DNA of 64,000 nt. Source: Leyella stercorea (GTDB taxonomy: Bacteria > Bacteroidota > Bacteroidia > Bacteroidales > Bacteroidaceae). Every line of letters starts with the position of its first letter. Position 1 is the stretch's first letter. Location: assembly GCF_021531355.1 (NCBI RefSeq), contig NZ_JADYTS010000005.1, positions 24,623-88,622 of the forward strand. The letters are read 5' to 3'. The notes under the pieces were generated by a model. That model ran no database searches, was not told the origin of the DNA, and was given only the letters and a program-made list of their open reading frames with translations. The translations under genes were made by a program, and so were the position numbers. Shown here one piece after another: positions 25,436-35,150 of the stretch.

Positions 25436-25610
25436 GAGGGTGTGTCAAAATAGGAGTTAGAGGAAGTTAAGAAGAAGTTAATCCATCTACGATGGATGGA
25501 AGTTAACAGACAAATGCTTTATTTTCAGCAATTTATACATATGTCCGCTAACTTCTGTTAACTTCGGGCGAAGCCCAAACTTCTTTTAACTTCAATTTTG
25601 ACACACCCTC
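25436..25610. repeat. 175-bp palindromic repeat element, copy 2
   Basis: It starts GAGGGTGTGTCAAAAT and ends with the complement, giving 16-bp terminal inverted repeats. By direct reading it is identical base for base to copy 3 at 26194-26368, in the same orientation. Internal structure includes CCATCTACGATGG, several GAAGTTAA repeats and TTCGGGCGAAGCCC. It has no coding capacity. Confidence 0.92.
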
Positions 25611-25629
25611 TGTACGTGACACCCCCAAC

Positions 25630-25642
25630 GCCCCGAAGGGGC
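25630..25642. repeat. REP-like hairpin just before the transposase gene
   Basis: GCCCCGAAGGGGC followed by AAAAGCATTACATA, 15 bases before the transposase ATG. It is the same stem as at 25363, with an AAAAGCATT tail shared with 26132-26144. Confidence 0.8.
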
Positions 25643-25657
25643 AAAAGCATTACATAT

Positions 25658-26113
25658 ATGGCACAATCATTATGTAAAATATACATACATCTGATATTTC
25701 ACATCAAAACCACTAGTCCACAGATACGTGAAGAAGATATAAATCGTGTACATTCCTATATAGGTAAATTGGTAAATGCAACTGGATGTAAAGAAATATG
25801 TGCAGGAGGAGTGGGTGACCATATACATTTATTATTTCTTTTATCACGAGAGGCTAACGTTTCTAAAGTGGTGGAAGAGGTTAAACGTAACAGTAGTCGT
25901 TGGTTGAAGACATTGGGTTCATATTATCATTGTTTTTCGTGGCAAGGCGGATATGCAGCATTTTCTGTTAGTCAATCGGTTGTAGGCAAGACGTTACAAT
26001 ATATTAGACAGCAACATGAACATCATATGAAGCATTCTTTTGCTGACGAATACAGAGCATTTTTGAAGTTGTATAATGTGGAATATGACGAAAGGTATGT
26101 TTTTGTCGACTGA
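25658..26113 (+). mobile_element. IS200-like / REP-associated Y1 (HUH) transposase
   Basis: The 151-residue protein starts MAQSLCKIYIHLIFHIKT; earlier in-frame sequence crosses the hairpin and is not used. The HUH motif is GDHIHLLFLLS near residue 54. The catalytic tyrosine is most likely in KTLQYIRQQHEHH near residue 119. WQGGYAAFSVSQSV is typical of the common Bacteroidetes Y1_Tnp group. Length and motifs are intact, so it may be active. IS200 or RAYT enzymes cut single-stranded DNA at hairpins with a nearby guide sequence, and hairpins with conserved tails surround this gene. There is no second gene (tnpB). Confidence 0.9.
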
Positions 26114-26119
26114 TACCAT

Positions 26120-26176
26120 TGCGCCCTGTAAAGGCAAAAGCATTGGCAATTAATGCTTTTGCCCTTACAGGGCGCA
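26120..26176. repeat. 25-bp inverted repeat after the transposase gene
   Basis: TGCGCCCTGTAAAGGCAAAAGCATT (written in two parts: TGCGCCCTGTAA and AGGCAAAAGCATT) pairs with 26152-26176 with one mismatch around GGCAATT. It carries the same GGCAAAAGCATT tail as the hairpin at 25630, once in each orientation. It may be a recognition site and a terminator. Confidence 0.8.
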
Positions 26177-26193
26177 TTGTTTGTATCTGTTTA

Positions 26194-26368
26194 GAGGGTG
26201 TGTCAAAATAGGAGTTAGAGGAAGTTAAGAAGAAGTTAATCCATCTACGATGGATGGAAGTTAACAGACAAATGCTTTATTTTCAGCAATTTATACATAT
26301 GTCCGCTAACTTCTGTTAACTTCGGGCGAAGCCCAAACTTCTTTTAACTTCAATTTTGACACACCCTC
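26194..26368. repeat. 175-bp palindromic repeat element, copy 3
   Basis: Identical to copy 2 (25436-25610) and in the same orientation. The two copies bracket the transposase and its hairpins. The sequence CTCCTATGTGC following it mirrors GCACATAGGAG in front of copy 2. Confidence 0.92.
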
Positions 26369-26446
26369 CTATGTGCTTCTGCCCCTTCGGGGCGTACTGC
26401 TTTGACTTATAGCACAATCTCAGTGTGCTTGTTGGGCTTTTAGCCC
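26369..26446. repeat. Right flank of the island: two inverted REP-like hairpins
   Basis: GCCCCTTCGGGGC (26381-26393) and GGGCTTTTAGCCC (26434-26446), read on the minus strand, are followed by AGAAGCACATAG and AACAAGCACACTG. They are the mirror images of the two left-flank hairpins. The last one lies 13 bases before the upp stop. Confidence 0.82.
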
Positions 26447-26459
26447 GCCTTTTTGTCTT

Positions 26460-27116
26460 TTAAATCTTTCCTCCGTAGCACAGGTCGCCGGCATCGCCGA
26501 AGCCCGGTACGATGTACTTGTGCTCGTTTAGACCCTCGTCTACGGCAGCACACCAAATGGTAGTGTCCTCGGGGAATGTCTTGCGTATGTGCTCTATGCC
26601 TTCGGGCGCTGCCATAACGCAAACCACGTGTACCTTCTTGGGAGTGCCCTTGGTGAGCAGCGCCTTGTAGCCCAGCTCCATAGATCCGCCGGTGGCAAGC
26701 ATAGGGTCGACGATGAGCAGAGTGGCATCGTTGAGGTCGGGAGTAGCGAGATATTCTACGTGTATTCCAACCTTGGTGTGAGCCTCGTCCTCATACTCGC
26801 GGAATGCCGAAACGAAGGCATTGCCGGCGTGGTCGAAGATGTTGAGGAAGCCCTGGTGGAAAGGCAGACCTGCACGGAATATGGTGCCGAGCACCAGTTT
26901 GTCGGTAGGCACATTCACCTTAGCTACGCCAAGCGGAGTCTGGATGTCGCGCTCCTCATAGTCGAACGTCTTGCTCAGTTCGTAGGCGATGAGTTCGCCT
27001 ACACGCATGATGTTGTTGCGGAACAACAGACGATTCTTCTGATAGTCCTTGTCGCGCATCTCCGCCATATACTTATTAATAATAGAGTTGCTCTTGCTGA
27101 AATCGATAATTTTCAT
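26460..27116 (-). CDS. upp: Uracil phosphoribosyltransferase
   Basis: The 218-residue protein has the PRPP-binding loop LLIVDPMLATGGSMELGYKAL near residue 133 and the uracil-binding tail YIVPGFGDAGDLCYGG. RVGELIAYELSKTFDYEERDI is also typical. It makes UMP from uracil and PRPP in pyrimidine salvage. It is a single gene with a -7 box at 27143-27150. The REP-like hairpins of the transposase island reach its stop codon. Confidence 0.95.
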   Translation of the reverse strand: MKIIDFSKSNSIINKYMAEMRDKDYQKNRLLFRNNIMRVGELIAYELSKTFDYEERDIQTPLGVAKVNVPTDKLVLGTIFRAGLPFHQGFLNIFDHAGNAFVSAFREYEDEAHTKVGIHVEYLATPDLNDATLLIVDPMLATGGSMELGYKALLTKGTPKKVHVVCVMAAPEGIEHIRKTFPEDTTIWCAAVDEGLNEHKYIVPGFGDAGDLCYGGKI

Positions 27117-27142
27117 ATAGTTCGTTTGTTTTTAAATTCTTA

Positions 27143-27150
27143 CAAAAGTA
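27143..27150 (-). promoter_or_regulatory. -7 box for upp
   Basis: TACTTTTG on the minus strand, 27 bases before the start codon. A TTTG is found at 27176-27173, with a longer than usual 22-base spacer. Confidence 0.5.
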
Positions 27151-27388
27151 CTAATAAAATCCTGTATCTCCGCAAATATAGTCTTTGCTGACCGCACACA
27201 ACATATTACATTTCTATTTCTTTAACAAATAGTAGCTGAGGCTCCTGTCTCAGCAGCAATCAAACATTTAATACCCTATAAAATACCAAATTGTAAACTG
27301 CAAATGGCAATATATGACTACATGTTCGGTTTTGCGAAATTTTAACAAAAAAAATATTGAACACACGCAAATTTTGTCACCGATAAAT

Positions 27389-27419
27389 ATTGTTATCTTA
27401 TAGTTTTTTCATAACTTTG
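27389..27419 (+). promoter_or_regulatory. Promoter of pckA
   Basis: ATTG (27389-27392), a 19-base spacer, then TAACTTTG (27412-27419). It leaves a leader of about 160 bases before pckA. Confidence 0.65.
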
Positions 27420-27426
27420 CCGATGT

Positions 27427-27585
27427 AAATATAAGAGCGGCCAAATCCCCCGCAACGATTTACACCTATTTATATAAAGGACAATGAAAGTCGCCTGCAC
27501 AGAAGCAACGGCCCCGATCAGGCAATAGTGGAGTCAGGCCATGGAAGTTGATTCTATATTCACATCTAAATAATATTTTTCAAAA
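27427..27585 (+). promoter_or_regulatory. Long pckA leader with a possible short leader peptide
   Basis: Between the promoter and pckA lies a GC-richer stretch in an otherwise AT-rich gap. A 14-codon frame at 27484-27528 (MKVACTEATAPIRQ) follows AAAGGAC. GCCTG (27492) and CAGGC (27518) can pair around it. A leader-peptide or structured-RNA control of pckA is possible but unproven. Confidence 0.35.
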
Positions 27586-29187
27586 ATGGCAAAGTTAGAT
27601 TTGACACAGTACGGAATTACTGGTTCTACAGTAATCGCTCACAATCCGTCTTATGAGAAGTTGTTCGAAGAGGAAACAAAGGCTGGTCTCGAAGGTTTCG
27701 AGGTAGGTCAGCAGACTGAACTCGGTGCTGTCAACGTAATGACAGGTATCTACACCGGTCGTTCACCTAAGGACAAGTACATCGTAATGGACGAGAACTC
27801 TAAGGACACTGTATGGTGGACAACAGAGGAATATAAGAATGACAATCACCCGATGTCTGAAGAGGTTTGGGCAACGGTTAAGGATATCGCCAAGAAGGAG
27901 CTTTGCAACAAGAACCTCTATGTAGTAGACGGTTTCTGCGGAGCTAACAAGGATACACGTATGGCTGTTCGTTTCATCGTTGAGGTTGCTTGGCAGGCTC
28001 ACTTCGTAACAAACATGTTCATCCGTCCTACAGCTGAGGAGCTTGAGTCTTTCGAGCCTGACTTCGTTGTTTACAACGCATCTAAGGCTAAGGTAGAGAA
28101 CTACAAGGAGCTCGGTCTGCACTCAGAGACTTGCGTTGCCTTCAACGTAACTTCTAAGGAGCAGGTTATCATCAACACATGGTACGGTGGTGAGATGAAG
28201 AAGGGTATGTTCTCAATGATGAACTACTTCCTCCCGCTCAAGGGCATCGCTTCTATGCACTGCTCTGCTAACTGCGACAAGAACGGCGAGAACACTGCTA
28301 TCTTCTTCGGTCTCTCTGGTACAGGTAAGACCACTCTTTCTACCGACCCGAAGCGTCTCCTCATCGGTGACGACGAGCACGGATGGGACGACAACGGCGT
28401 GTTCAACTTCGAGGGTGGCTGCTATGCTAAGGTTATCAACCTCGACAAGGAGTCTGAGCCCGATATCTACAACGCTATCCGTCGCGACGCTCTCCTCGAG
28501 AACGTAACTGTTGACGCTAATGGCAAGATCGACTTCGCTGACAAGAGCGTAACAGAGAACACTCGTGTTTCTTACCCGATCTACCACATCAACAACATCA
28601 AGCCGGGTTCTTCTGCACCAGCTGCTAAGCAGGTTATCTTCCTCTCAGCTGACGCATTCGGTGTACTGCCTCCAGTATCTATCCTGACTCCGGAGCAGAC
28701 TCAGTACTACTTCCTCTCAGGCTTCACTGCTAAGTTGGCAGGTACAGAGCGCGGCATCACAGAGCCGACTCCTACTTTCTCAGCTTGCTTCGGCCAGGCT
28801 TTCCTCGAGTTGCACCCGACAAAGTACGCTCAGGAGCTCGTTAAGAAGATGGAGAAGAACAACGCTAAGGCTTACCTCGTTAACACTGGTTGGAACGGTA
28901 CTGGCAAGCGTATCTCTATCCGCGACACACGTGGTATCATCGACGCTATCTTGAGCGGTGACATCGACAAGGCTCCTACAAAGCAGATCCCGATGTTCGA
29001 CTTCAAGGTTCCGACAGAGCTTCCTGGTGTAGCTACTGAGATTCTTGATCCGCGCGACACTTACGCTGAGGCTGCTCAGTGGGAAGAGAAGGCTAAGGAC
29101 CTCGCTGCCCGCTTCATCAAGAACTTCGCTAAGTACACAAACAACGAGGCTGGTAAGGCTCTCGTAGCTGCTGGTCCCCAGCTCTAA
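27586..29187 (+). CDS. pckA: Phosphoenolpyruvate carboxykinase (ATP)
   Basis: The 533-residue enzyme has [14 protein letters not shown] near residue 50, the kinase P-loop [13 protein letters not shown] near residue 245, [24 protein letters not shown] with metal ligands, and the C-terminal [16 protein letters not shown]. It interconverts oxaloacetate and PEP with ATP/ADP. In succinate-forming Bacteroidales it usually runs toward oxaloacetate, fixing CO2 and making ATP. Codon choice is strongly skewed (AAG, AAC, CTC, GCT and TCT prevail), unlike most neighbours, as expected for an abundant protein. Confidence 0.97.
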   Translation: MAKLDLTQYGITGSTVIAHNPSYEKLFEEETKAGLEGFEVGQQTELGAVNVMTGIYTGRSPKDKYIVMDENSKDTVWWTTEEYKNDNHPMSEEVWATVKDIAKKELCNKNLYVVDGFCGANKDTRMAVRFIVEVAWQAHFVTNMFIRPTAEELESFEPDFVVYNASKAKVENYKELGLHSETCVAFNVTSKEQVIINTWYGGEMKKGMFSMMNYFLPLKGIASMHCSANCDKNGENTAIFFGLSGTGKTTLSTDPKRLLIGDDEHGWDDNGVFNFEGGCYAKVINLDKESEPDIYNAIRRDALLENVTVDANGKIDFADKSVTENTRVSYPIYHINNIKPGSSAPAAKQVIFLSADAFGVLPPVSILTPEQTQYYFLSGFTAKLAGTERGITEPTPTFSACFGQAFLELHPTKYAQELVKKMEKNNAKAYLVNTGWNGTGKRISIRDTRGIIDAILSGDIDKAPTKQIPMFDFKVPTELPGVATEILDPRDTYAEAAQWEEKAKDLAARFIKNFAKYTNNEAGKALVAAGPQL

Positions 29188-29214
29188 TCTTTCAGACAAA
29201 GATAAAGACTAAAT

Positions 29215-29258
29215 AAAAAAGGTCTGTTTCCTATCAACGGGAAACAGACCTTTTTTTT
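29215..29258. terminator. Strong bidirectional terminator of pckA
   Basis: AAAAAAGGTCTGTTTC and GAAACAGACCTTTTTTTT form a perfect stem with a T8 run. It overlaps the stop codon of the convergent gene at 29257. Confidence 0.92.
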
Positions 29259-30195
29259 ATAGTCCGATGGCCTCTATTTCCTGCACTTGTTCGGGATTGA
29301 AGTAGTGGTCGCCGGAGATTGTCACGCATCGCATATATCGGGCGGTGAAGCGGCAATATGCCTGCTCGTCCATTTCGCCGTTGCATATATATTCCATGCC
29401 GTTGATATATATATGCTCGCCACGTTGGCAACCACGCAACGTGACACGTACAAAGCCGTAGAATCCGGGCGAGAAGTCGTAGGTGACGGATTGGTCGGCG
29501 CGGTCGAAGAAGTTTGGACTGTATATCTGGCGCACCCGCACGGCATCGTCGTTGAGGATGTTATATCGTTGAGGATAGTAGCCGAAGATGCTTTCGGCTG
29601 CCACTCCATAGTCTTTATTTGCGCTGTAGCTGTTCTTCTCTGCGGCGGCGACCGGTTGCCACACTGGCGTAATAATATCGCCGTAGGAGGGATGTGCGGG
29701 CATCTGATAGCGGTTGTCCATCAGTTCGCCATCGGCTGTGAGGCGTGTTGAGGCAGCGCTGCTTATCCATCCGTCAATGCTGCATGTGGCGAAGGAAGTG
29801 TCGTGCACGTCTTTGCCGAAGAAGCCTATAGAAAGGCGAGGGGATGCCATTGTGGCGGTAGGCGCTACGAGAAGTGCAACGGTGTTGGAGTCGGTGCGCA
29901 GAAACTGTGTCACGTCGAATGTTACGGACACGGAAGGGTGGGCTGCGTCTATATGACTGGGCATATAAAGCACTGTAGACACGTTGCGACCGTTGACATA
30001 GAGAATGAAGCGTGAGTCGGCTGCAACGCACACAGAGGCGCATTTAGGAGGGTTGTGGGCAATGAATGTGCGGCGGAACCATACACACGACGAGTCGGCA
30101 GACGACGGCGAGGTCATCCACTCTGTGCCGAACTGCTGCGCGTGGGCGGCTGTAAGGGCAAACAGAAGAAGTATGAATGTATGGAATATGCGCAT
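29257..30195 (-). CDS. Secreted beta-sandwich protein, function unknown
   Basis: The 312-residue protein has a signal peptide (IFHTFILLLFALTAAHA). Segments WFRRTFIAHNPPKCASVCVA, FILYVNGRNVSTVLYM and VTFDVTQFLRTDSNTVALLV resemble the jelly-roll sugar-binding domain found at the N terminus of bacterial alpha-L-rhamnosidases. The C-terminal half (FVRVTLRGCQRGEHIYINGMEY) looks like a second such domain. No catalytic domain is present, so it may be a binding protein or a reduced relative. An AACTCTCA-type repeat block lies directly upstream. Confidence 0.7.
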   Translation of the reverse strand: MRIFHTFILLLFALTAAHAQQFGTEWMTSPSSADSSCVWFRRTFIAHNPPKCASVCVAADSRFILYVNGRNVSTVLYMPSHIDAAHPSVSVTFDVTQFLRTDSNTVALLVAPTATMASPRLSIGFFGKDVHDTSFATCSIDGWISSAASTRLTADGELMDNRYQMPAHPSYGDIITPVWQPVAAAEKNSYSANKDYGVAAESIFGYYPQRYNILNDDAVRVRQIYSPNFFDRADQSVTYDFSPGFYGFVRVTLRGCQRGEHIYINGMEYICNGEMDEQAYCRFTARYMRCVTISGDHYFNPEQVQEIEAIGL

Positions 30196-30198
30196 GGA

Positions 30199-30372
30199 GA
30201 ATAGGGGGAGAGTTGAGAGTTGAAAATTGAGAGTTGTGAGTTGAAAGAAAAATGAGAGTTGAAAAATGAGAGTTGATAGTTATGATTACTGACGATGAAC
30301 ATCAAATACTGATGCATTATATACAATGCATTTCATAACTTTCAACTCTCAATTTTCAACTCTCAATTTATG
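30199..30372. repeat. GAGAGTTGA/TCAACTCTC repeat block, palindromic
   Basis: Copies of GAGAGTTGA with AAAAT spacers fill the left part. TTTCAACTCTCAATTTTCAA fills the right part after a short AT-rich centre. The two halves are inverted relative to each other and could fold into a long stem. A sister block is at 51424-51647. Confidence 0.8.
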
Positions 30373-30378
30373 CAAAAG

Positions 30379-32373
<1,995 letters not shown>

Positions 32374-32376
32374 TTA

Positions 32377-32384
32377 CAAAAGTA
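32377..32384 (-). promoter_or_regulatory. -7 box for gyrB
   Basis: TACTTTTG on the minus strand, 24 bases before the start codon. No good -33 box was seen. Confidence 0.45.
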
Positions 32385-32533
32385 CTAAAAATATGTGAGT
32401 TAGGGAAATTTAGAGTATTAAAAAACGTCTAAAATTGAGCGCAATATGGACGTTGTTTGGTGGTAAAAGTGCAAAAAAAAGAGGTCACACTCCTTTCGGA
32501 ATATGACCTCAGTATGGTTTGCCAACAAACTAC

Positions 32534-32788
32534 TTAGGCGAGCTTGCTGATATGCAGACACAAGCTTGACTTCAAGTTTGCAGCCTTGTTCTTGTGGATA
32601 ATGTTAGTCTTAGCCAACTTGTCCAGCATTTTCTGAACGGTAGGATAGAGCTTGACAGCTTCTTCCTTGTCCGTCATAGCGCGAAGCTTACGAACAGCGT
32701 TACGCATTGTCTTGGCGTAGTATCTGTTGTGCAAAGCCTTAGCCTTGTCCTGACGGATTCTCTTAAGTGATGATTTGTGGTTTGCCAT
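32534..32788 (-). CDS. rpsT: 30S ribosomal protein S20
   Basis: The 84-residue basic protein starts [20 protein letters not shown] and contains [18 protein letters not shown] and [12 protein letters not shown], typical of S20. It binds 16S rRNA early in small-subunit assembly. tRNA-Glu lies 32 bases upstream on the same strand and the two probably share a promoter (32916-32947). Confidence 0.96.
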   Translation of the reverse strand: MANHKSSLKRIRQDKAKALHNRYYAKTMRNAVRKLRAMTDKEEAVKLYPTVQKMLDKLAKTNIIHKNKAANLKSSLCLHISKLA

Positions 32789-32820
32789 CTTGTTATGTTT
32801 CTTCTTTTTTATTTTTATTG

Positions 32821-32892
32821 TAGTCCCTAGGAGAGTCGAACTCCTCTTTAGAGAATGAAAATCTCTCGTCCTAACCGATAGACGAAGGGACC
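32821..32892 (-). tRNA. tRNA-Glu (anticodon TTC)
   Basis: On the minus strand the acceptor GGTCCCT pairs with AGGGACT. The D arm is CGTCTATCGGTTAGGACG. The anticodon loop is TTTTCAT on an AGAGA/TCTCT stem, giving TTC. The T arm is AGGAGTTCGACTCTCCT. The 3' CCA is not encoded. Confidence 0.95.
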
Positions 32893-32915
32893 GAAGTGCT
32901 TTATTTTTGCGGATG

Positions 32916-32947
32916 CAAAGGTACGACTTTATTTTAGTATGGACAAA
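32916..32947 (-). promoter_or_regulatory. Promoter of tRNA-Glu and rpsT
   Basis: On the minus strand, TTTG (32947-32944), a 20-base spacer, then TACCTTTG (32923-32916), 23 bases before the tRNA 5' end. Confidence 0.6.
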
Positions 32948-32987
32948 TTTTCCTCGGATTTTTTTATCAAAACGCCTCTTTTTTCAG

Positions 32988-32995
32988 TAATTTTG
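32988..32995 (+). promoter_or_regulatory. -7 box for recO
   Basis: TAATTTTG, 28 bases before the start codon. The -33 element is weak. Confidence 0.45.
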
Positions 32996-33022
32996 CCATT
33001 AAATTACAAAAAGTAGAGGAAA

Positions 33023-33748
33023 ATGCATGTAAAAACTAAGGCTATAGTACTTAACTCGCTGAAATACGGTGAGTCACAGATTATCGTCGACCTGCTCACT
33101 GAGTGTGTAGGACGAGTGTCTTTTATGCAGCGTATTCCGCGCTCGTCGCGCTCTGGTATCAGCAAGCAGCTGTTTCAGCCGCTCACTATTCTTGACGTGG
33201 AATTCGACCACAGGCAGAGCCAGAAGTTGCAGCGACTGAAGAATGCATCGATTGCATGGCCGTTCAGCTCAATCCCTTTTGATGCCCATAAACTTGGCAT
33301 TGCCCTGTTCATGGCAGAATTTGTGACTTATGCTACCCGCTCGGAGCAACAGAACCATGACCTGTTCTTGTTTGTGGAGAACAGTGTGATGTGGCTTGAC
33401 ACCTGTGTGAGCAGCTTTGCCAACTTCCATATTGTCTTCATGCTACACATGACGCGCTTTGTGGGTTTCTTCCCCAATACCGACGAACGACATGATTGTC
33501 CCTACTTCGACTTGCGTGGCGGATGCTTCACACCGCATGCTCCGGCACACGGCGACTTTCTGAAACCCGATGAGGCTGGAATGATTCAGCTGCTCATGCG
33601 ACTTAACTATACGACAATGCGGCTGCTATCGCTGACGCGCAGCGAACGCAACCGCATTGTGGATGTTATACTTTATTATTATAAATTGCACCTGCCGGAA
33701 TTTCCAGAGATGAAATCGTTGCCGGTGCTGAAAGAGCTGTTCTGCTGA
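33023..33748 (+). CDS. recO: DNA repair protein RecO
   Basis: The 241-residue protein starts MHVKTKAIVLNSLKYGESQIIVDLLTE, the OB-fold opening of RecO. A helical part follows (LFMAEFVTYATRSEQQNHDLFLF) with YFDLRGGCFTPHAP in the zinc-finger region, though the four cysteines are mostly missing. RecO loads RecA onto SSB-coated DNA with RecR. It converges on ftsZ with 32 bases between stops. Confidence 0.92.
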   Translation: MHVKTKAIVLNSLKYGESQIIVDLLTECVGRVSFMQRIPRSSRSGISKQLFQPLTILDVEFDHRQSQKLQRLKNASIAWPFSSIPFDAHKLGIALFMAEFVTYATRSEQQNHDLFLFVENSVMWLDTCVSSFANFHIVFMLHMTRFVGFFPNTDERHDCPYFDLRGGCFTPHAPAHGDFLKPDEAGMIQLLMRLNYTTMRLLSLTRSERNRIVDVILYYYKLHLPEFPEMKSLPVLKELFC

Positions 33749-33780
33749 GTGCAGGGGTTGTAAGCCTTAATGTTGCTTGA

Positions 33781-35127
33781 TTAAGCAAACGATATTATAC
33801 CGTTCACGTTATTGTCCTCTTCCTTCGGCTTGGCAGATTCGTTCTCGTCGACGATGCGACGGCGCAGTTCCTTGACCATCTGCTGTGTGCGCTTGTAGGT
33901 AGGTGTGTTCTCTACAGCAAGGATTACTTCCTCATTGTCGAGGTCTTCGGGACGGAAGATGAACACCTGCGGACGGCGCTTGGTGAGAAGCTGGTTCTTG
34001 TCCTCGGGATAGTACTTGCCACGGCGTATGGCCAGATCGTCGGCATGTTCCTGCTCGCGGGCCTGACGGTCGAGGTCGTCCTGTGTCTGCTTTCTGATGT
34101 GGATGTTCATTCCGTCAACGTTCTCGATGCCGAAACCGGTAGCAAGGATTGTTACCTTCACCTTCTTGCCAAGGTCGGGGTCGAGTCCGATACCCCACTT
34201 TATCTCGAAGTCGGAACCGAAGCGCTCCATGAAATCGTTCACTTCGTTCATTTCCTCCATCATAAGACCGTTGTTGCCGTTGTCGCTTGTTGTGCTGTCC
34301 TTGCAGAAGTTGATGCTGAGAAGAATCTTCTTGGCGTTGAATACGTCGTTGTCGTTGAGCAACGGCGAATTGAGTGCATCCTCGATAGCCTGCTTGACAC
34401 GGCCCTCGCCCTCGCCGTAGCCTGTTGACATGATAGCTACGCCACCGTCCTTGAGAACGGTCTTGACATCGTTGAAGTCAAGGTTGATGAGTCCGTGGTT
34501 GGTGATGATCTCGGCAATTGACTTGGCTGCGACGCTCAGTGTGTCGTCGGCTTTGCCGAAAGCGTCGAGTACGGTAAGTTCGGGGTATATCTCGCGAAGG
34601 CGCTCGTTGTTGATTACGAGCAATGCGTCGACGTGCTTTGCCATCTCCTCGACACCGTCGAGAGCCTGGTCGATCTTGCGCTTGCCTTCAAAACGGAACG
34701 GAATGGTCACGATACCTACGGTGAGTATGCCCAGCTCCTTGCTGACACGAGCAATGACTGGAGCGGCACCAGTTCCAGTTCCGCCACCCATTCCGGCAGT
34801 GATGAATGTCATCTTGGTGCCGTCGCTCAGCATCTGCTTGATTGAGTCGAGACTCTCCTCGGCTGCCTGGCGTGCCTTGGCTGGCTTGTTGCCGGCTCCA
34901 AGACCTTCGGTACCGAGCTGCAAGAGTACAGGTACAGGCGAATCGTTGAGTGCCTGATTGTCGGTGTTGCAGAGCACAAACGATACGTCGTGTATGCCCT
35001 CACGATACATGTGGTTGACGGCATTGCCGCCGCCGCCACCTACACCTATCACCTTGATGATAGTGTTCTTTGTCTCTTTGTCTGGTGTACAGAAGTCCAC
35101 CATCGGATTGATATTGTTGTCTGGCAT
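33781..35127 (-). CDS. ftsZ: Cell division protein FtsZ
   Basis: The 448-residue tubulin-like GTPase has IKVIGVGGGGGNAVNHMY near residue 25, the GTP signature GGGTGTGAAPVIA near residue 118, and the T7 region NLDFNDVKTVL. The C-terminal part after about residue 330 is a charged linker (DRQAREQEHADDLAIRRGKY) ending NVNGIISFA. It polymerises into the Z ring. It is the last gene of the dcw cluster, 23 bases after ftsA. Confidence 0.98.
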   Translation of the reverse strand: MPDNNINPMVDFCTPDKETKNTIIKVIGVGGGGGNAVNHMYREGIHDVSFVLCNTDNQALNDSPVPVLLQLGTEGLGAGNKPAKARQAAEESLDSIKQMLSDGTKMTFITAGMGGGTGTGAAPVIARVSKELGILTVGIVTIPFRFEGKRKIDQALDGVEEMAKHVDALLVINNERLREIYPELTVLDAFGKADDTLSVAAKSIAEIITNHGLINLDFNDVKTVLKDGGVAIMSTGYGEGEGRVKQAIEDALNSPLLNDNDVFNAKKILLSINFCKDSTTSDNGNNGLMMEEMNEVNDFMERFGSDFEIKWGIGLDPDLGKKVKVTILATGFGIENVDGMNIHIRKQTQDDLDRQAREQEHADDLAIRRGKYYPEDKNQLLTKRRPQVFIFRPEDLDNEEVILAVENTPTYKRTQQMVKELRRRIVDENESAKPKEEDNNVNGIISFA

Positions 35128-35150
35128 GTGAGTTTTCAGTTATTTAAGAT

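Noticed and set aside
25598..25657. N-terminal extension of the Y1 transposase
   Set aside because: It reads through the end of the 175-bp element and a REP hairpin; the family starts at MAQSLCKIYIHL.
25356..26446. CRISPR array
   Set aside because: The repeats are palindromes in both orientations with no regular spacers and no cas genes nearby.
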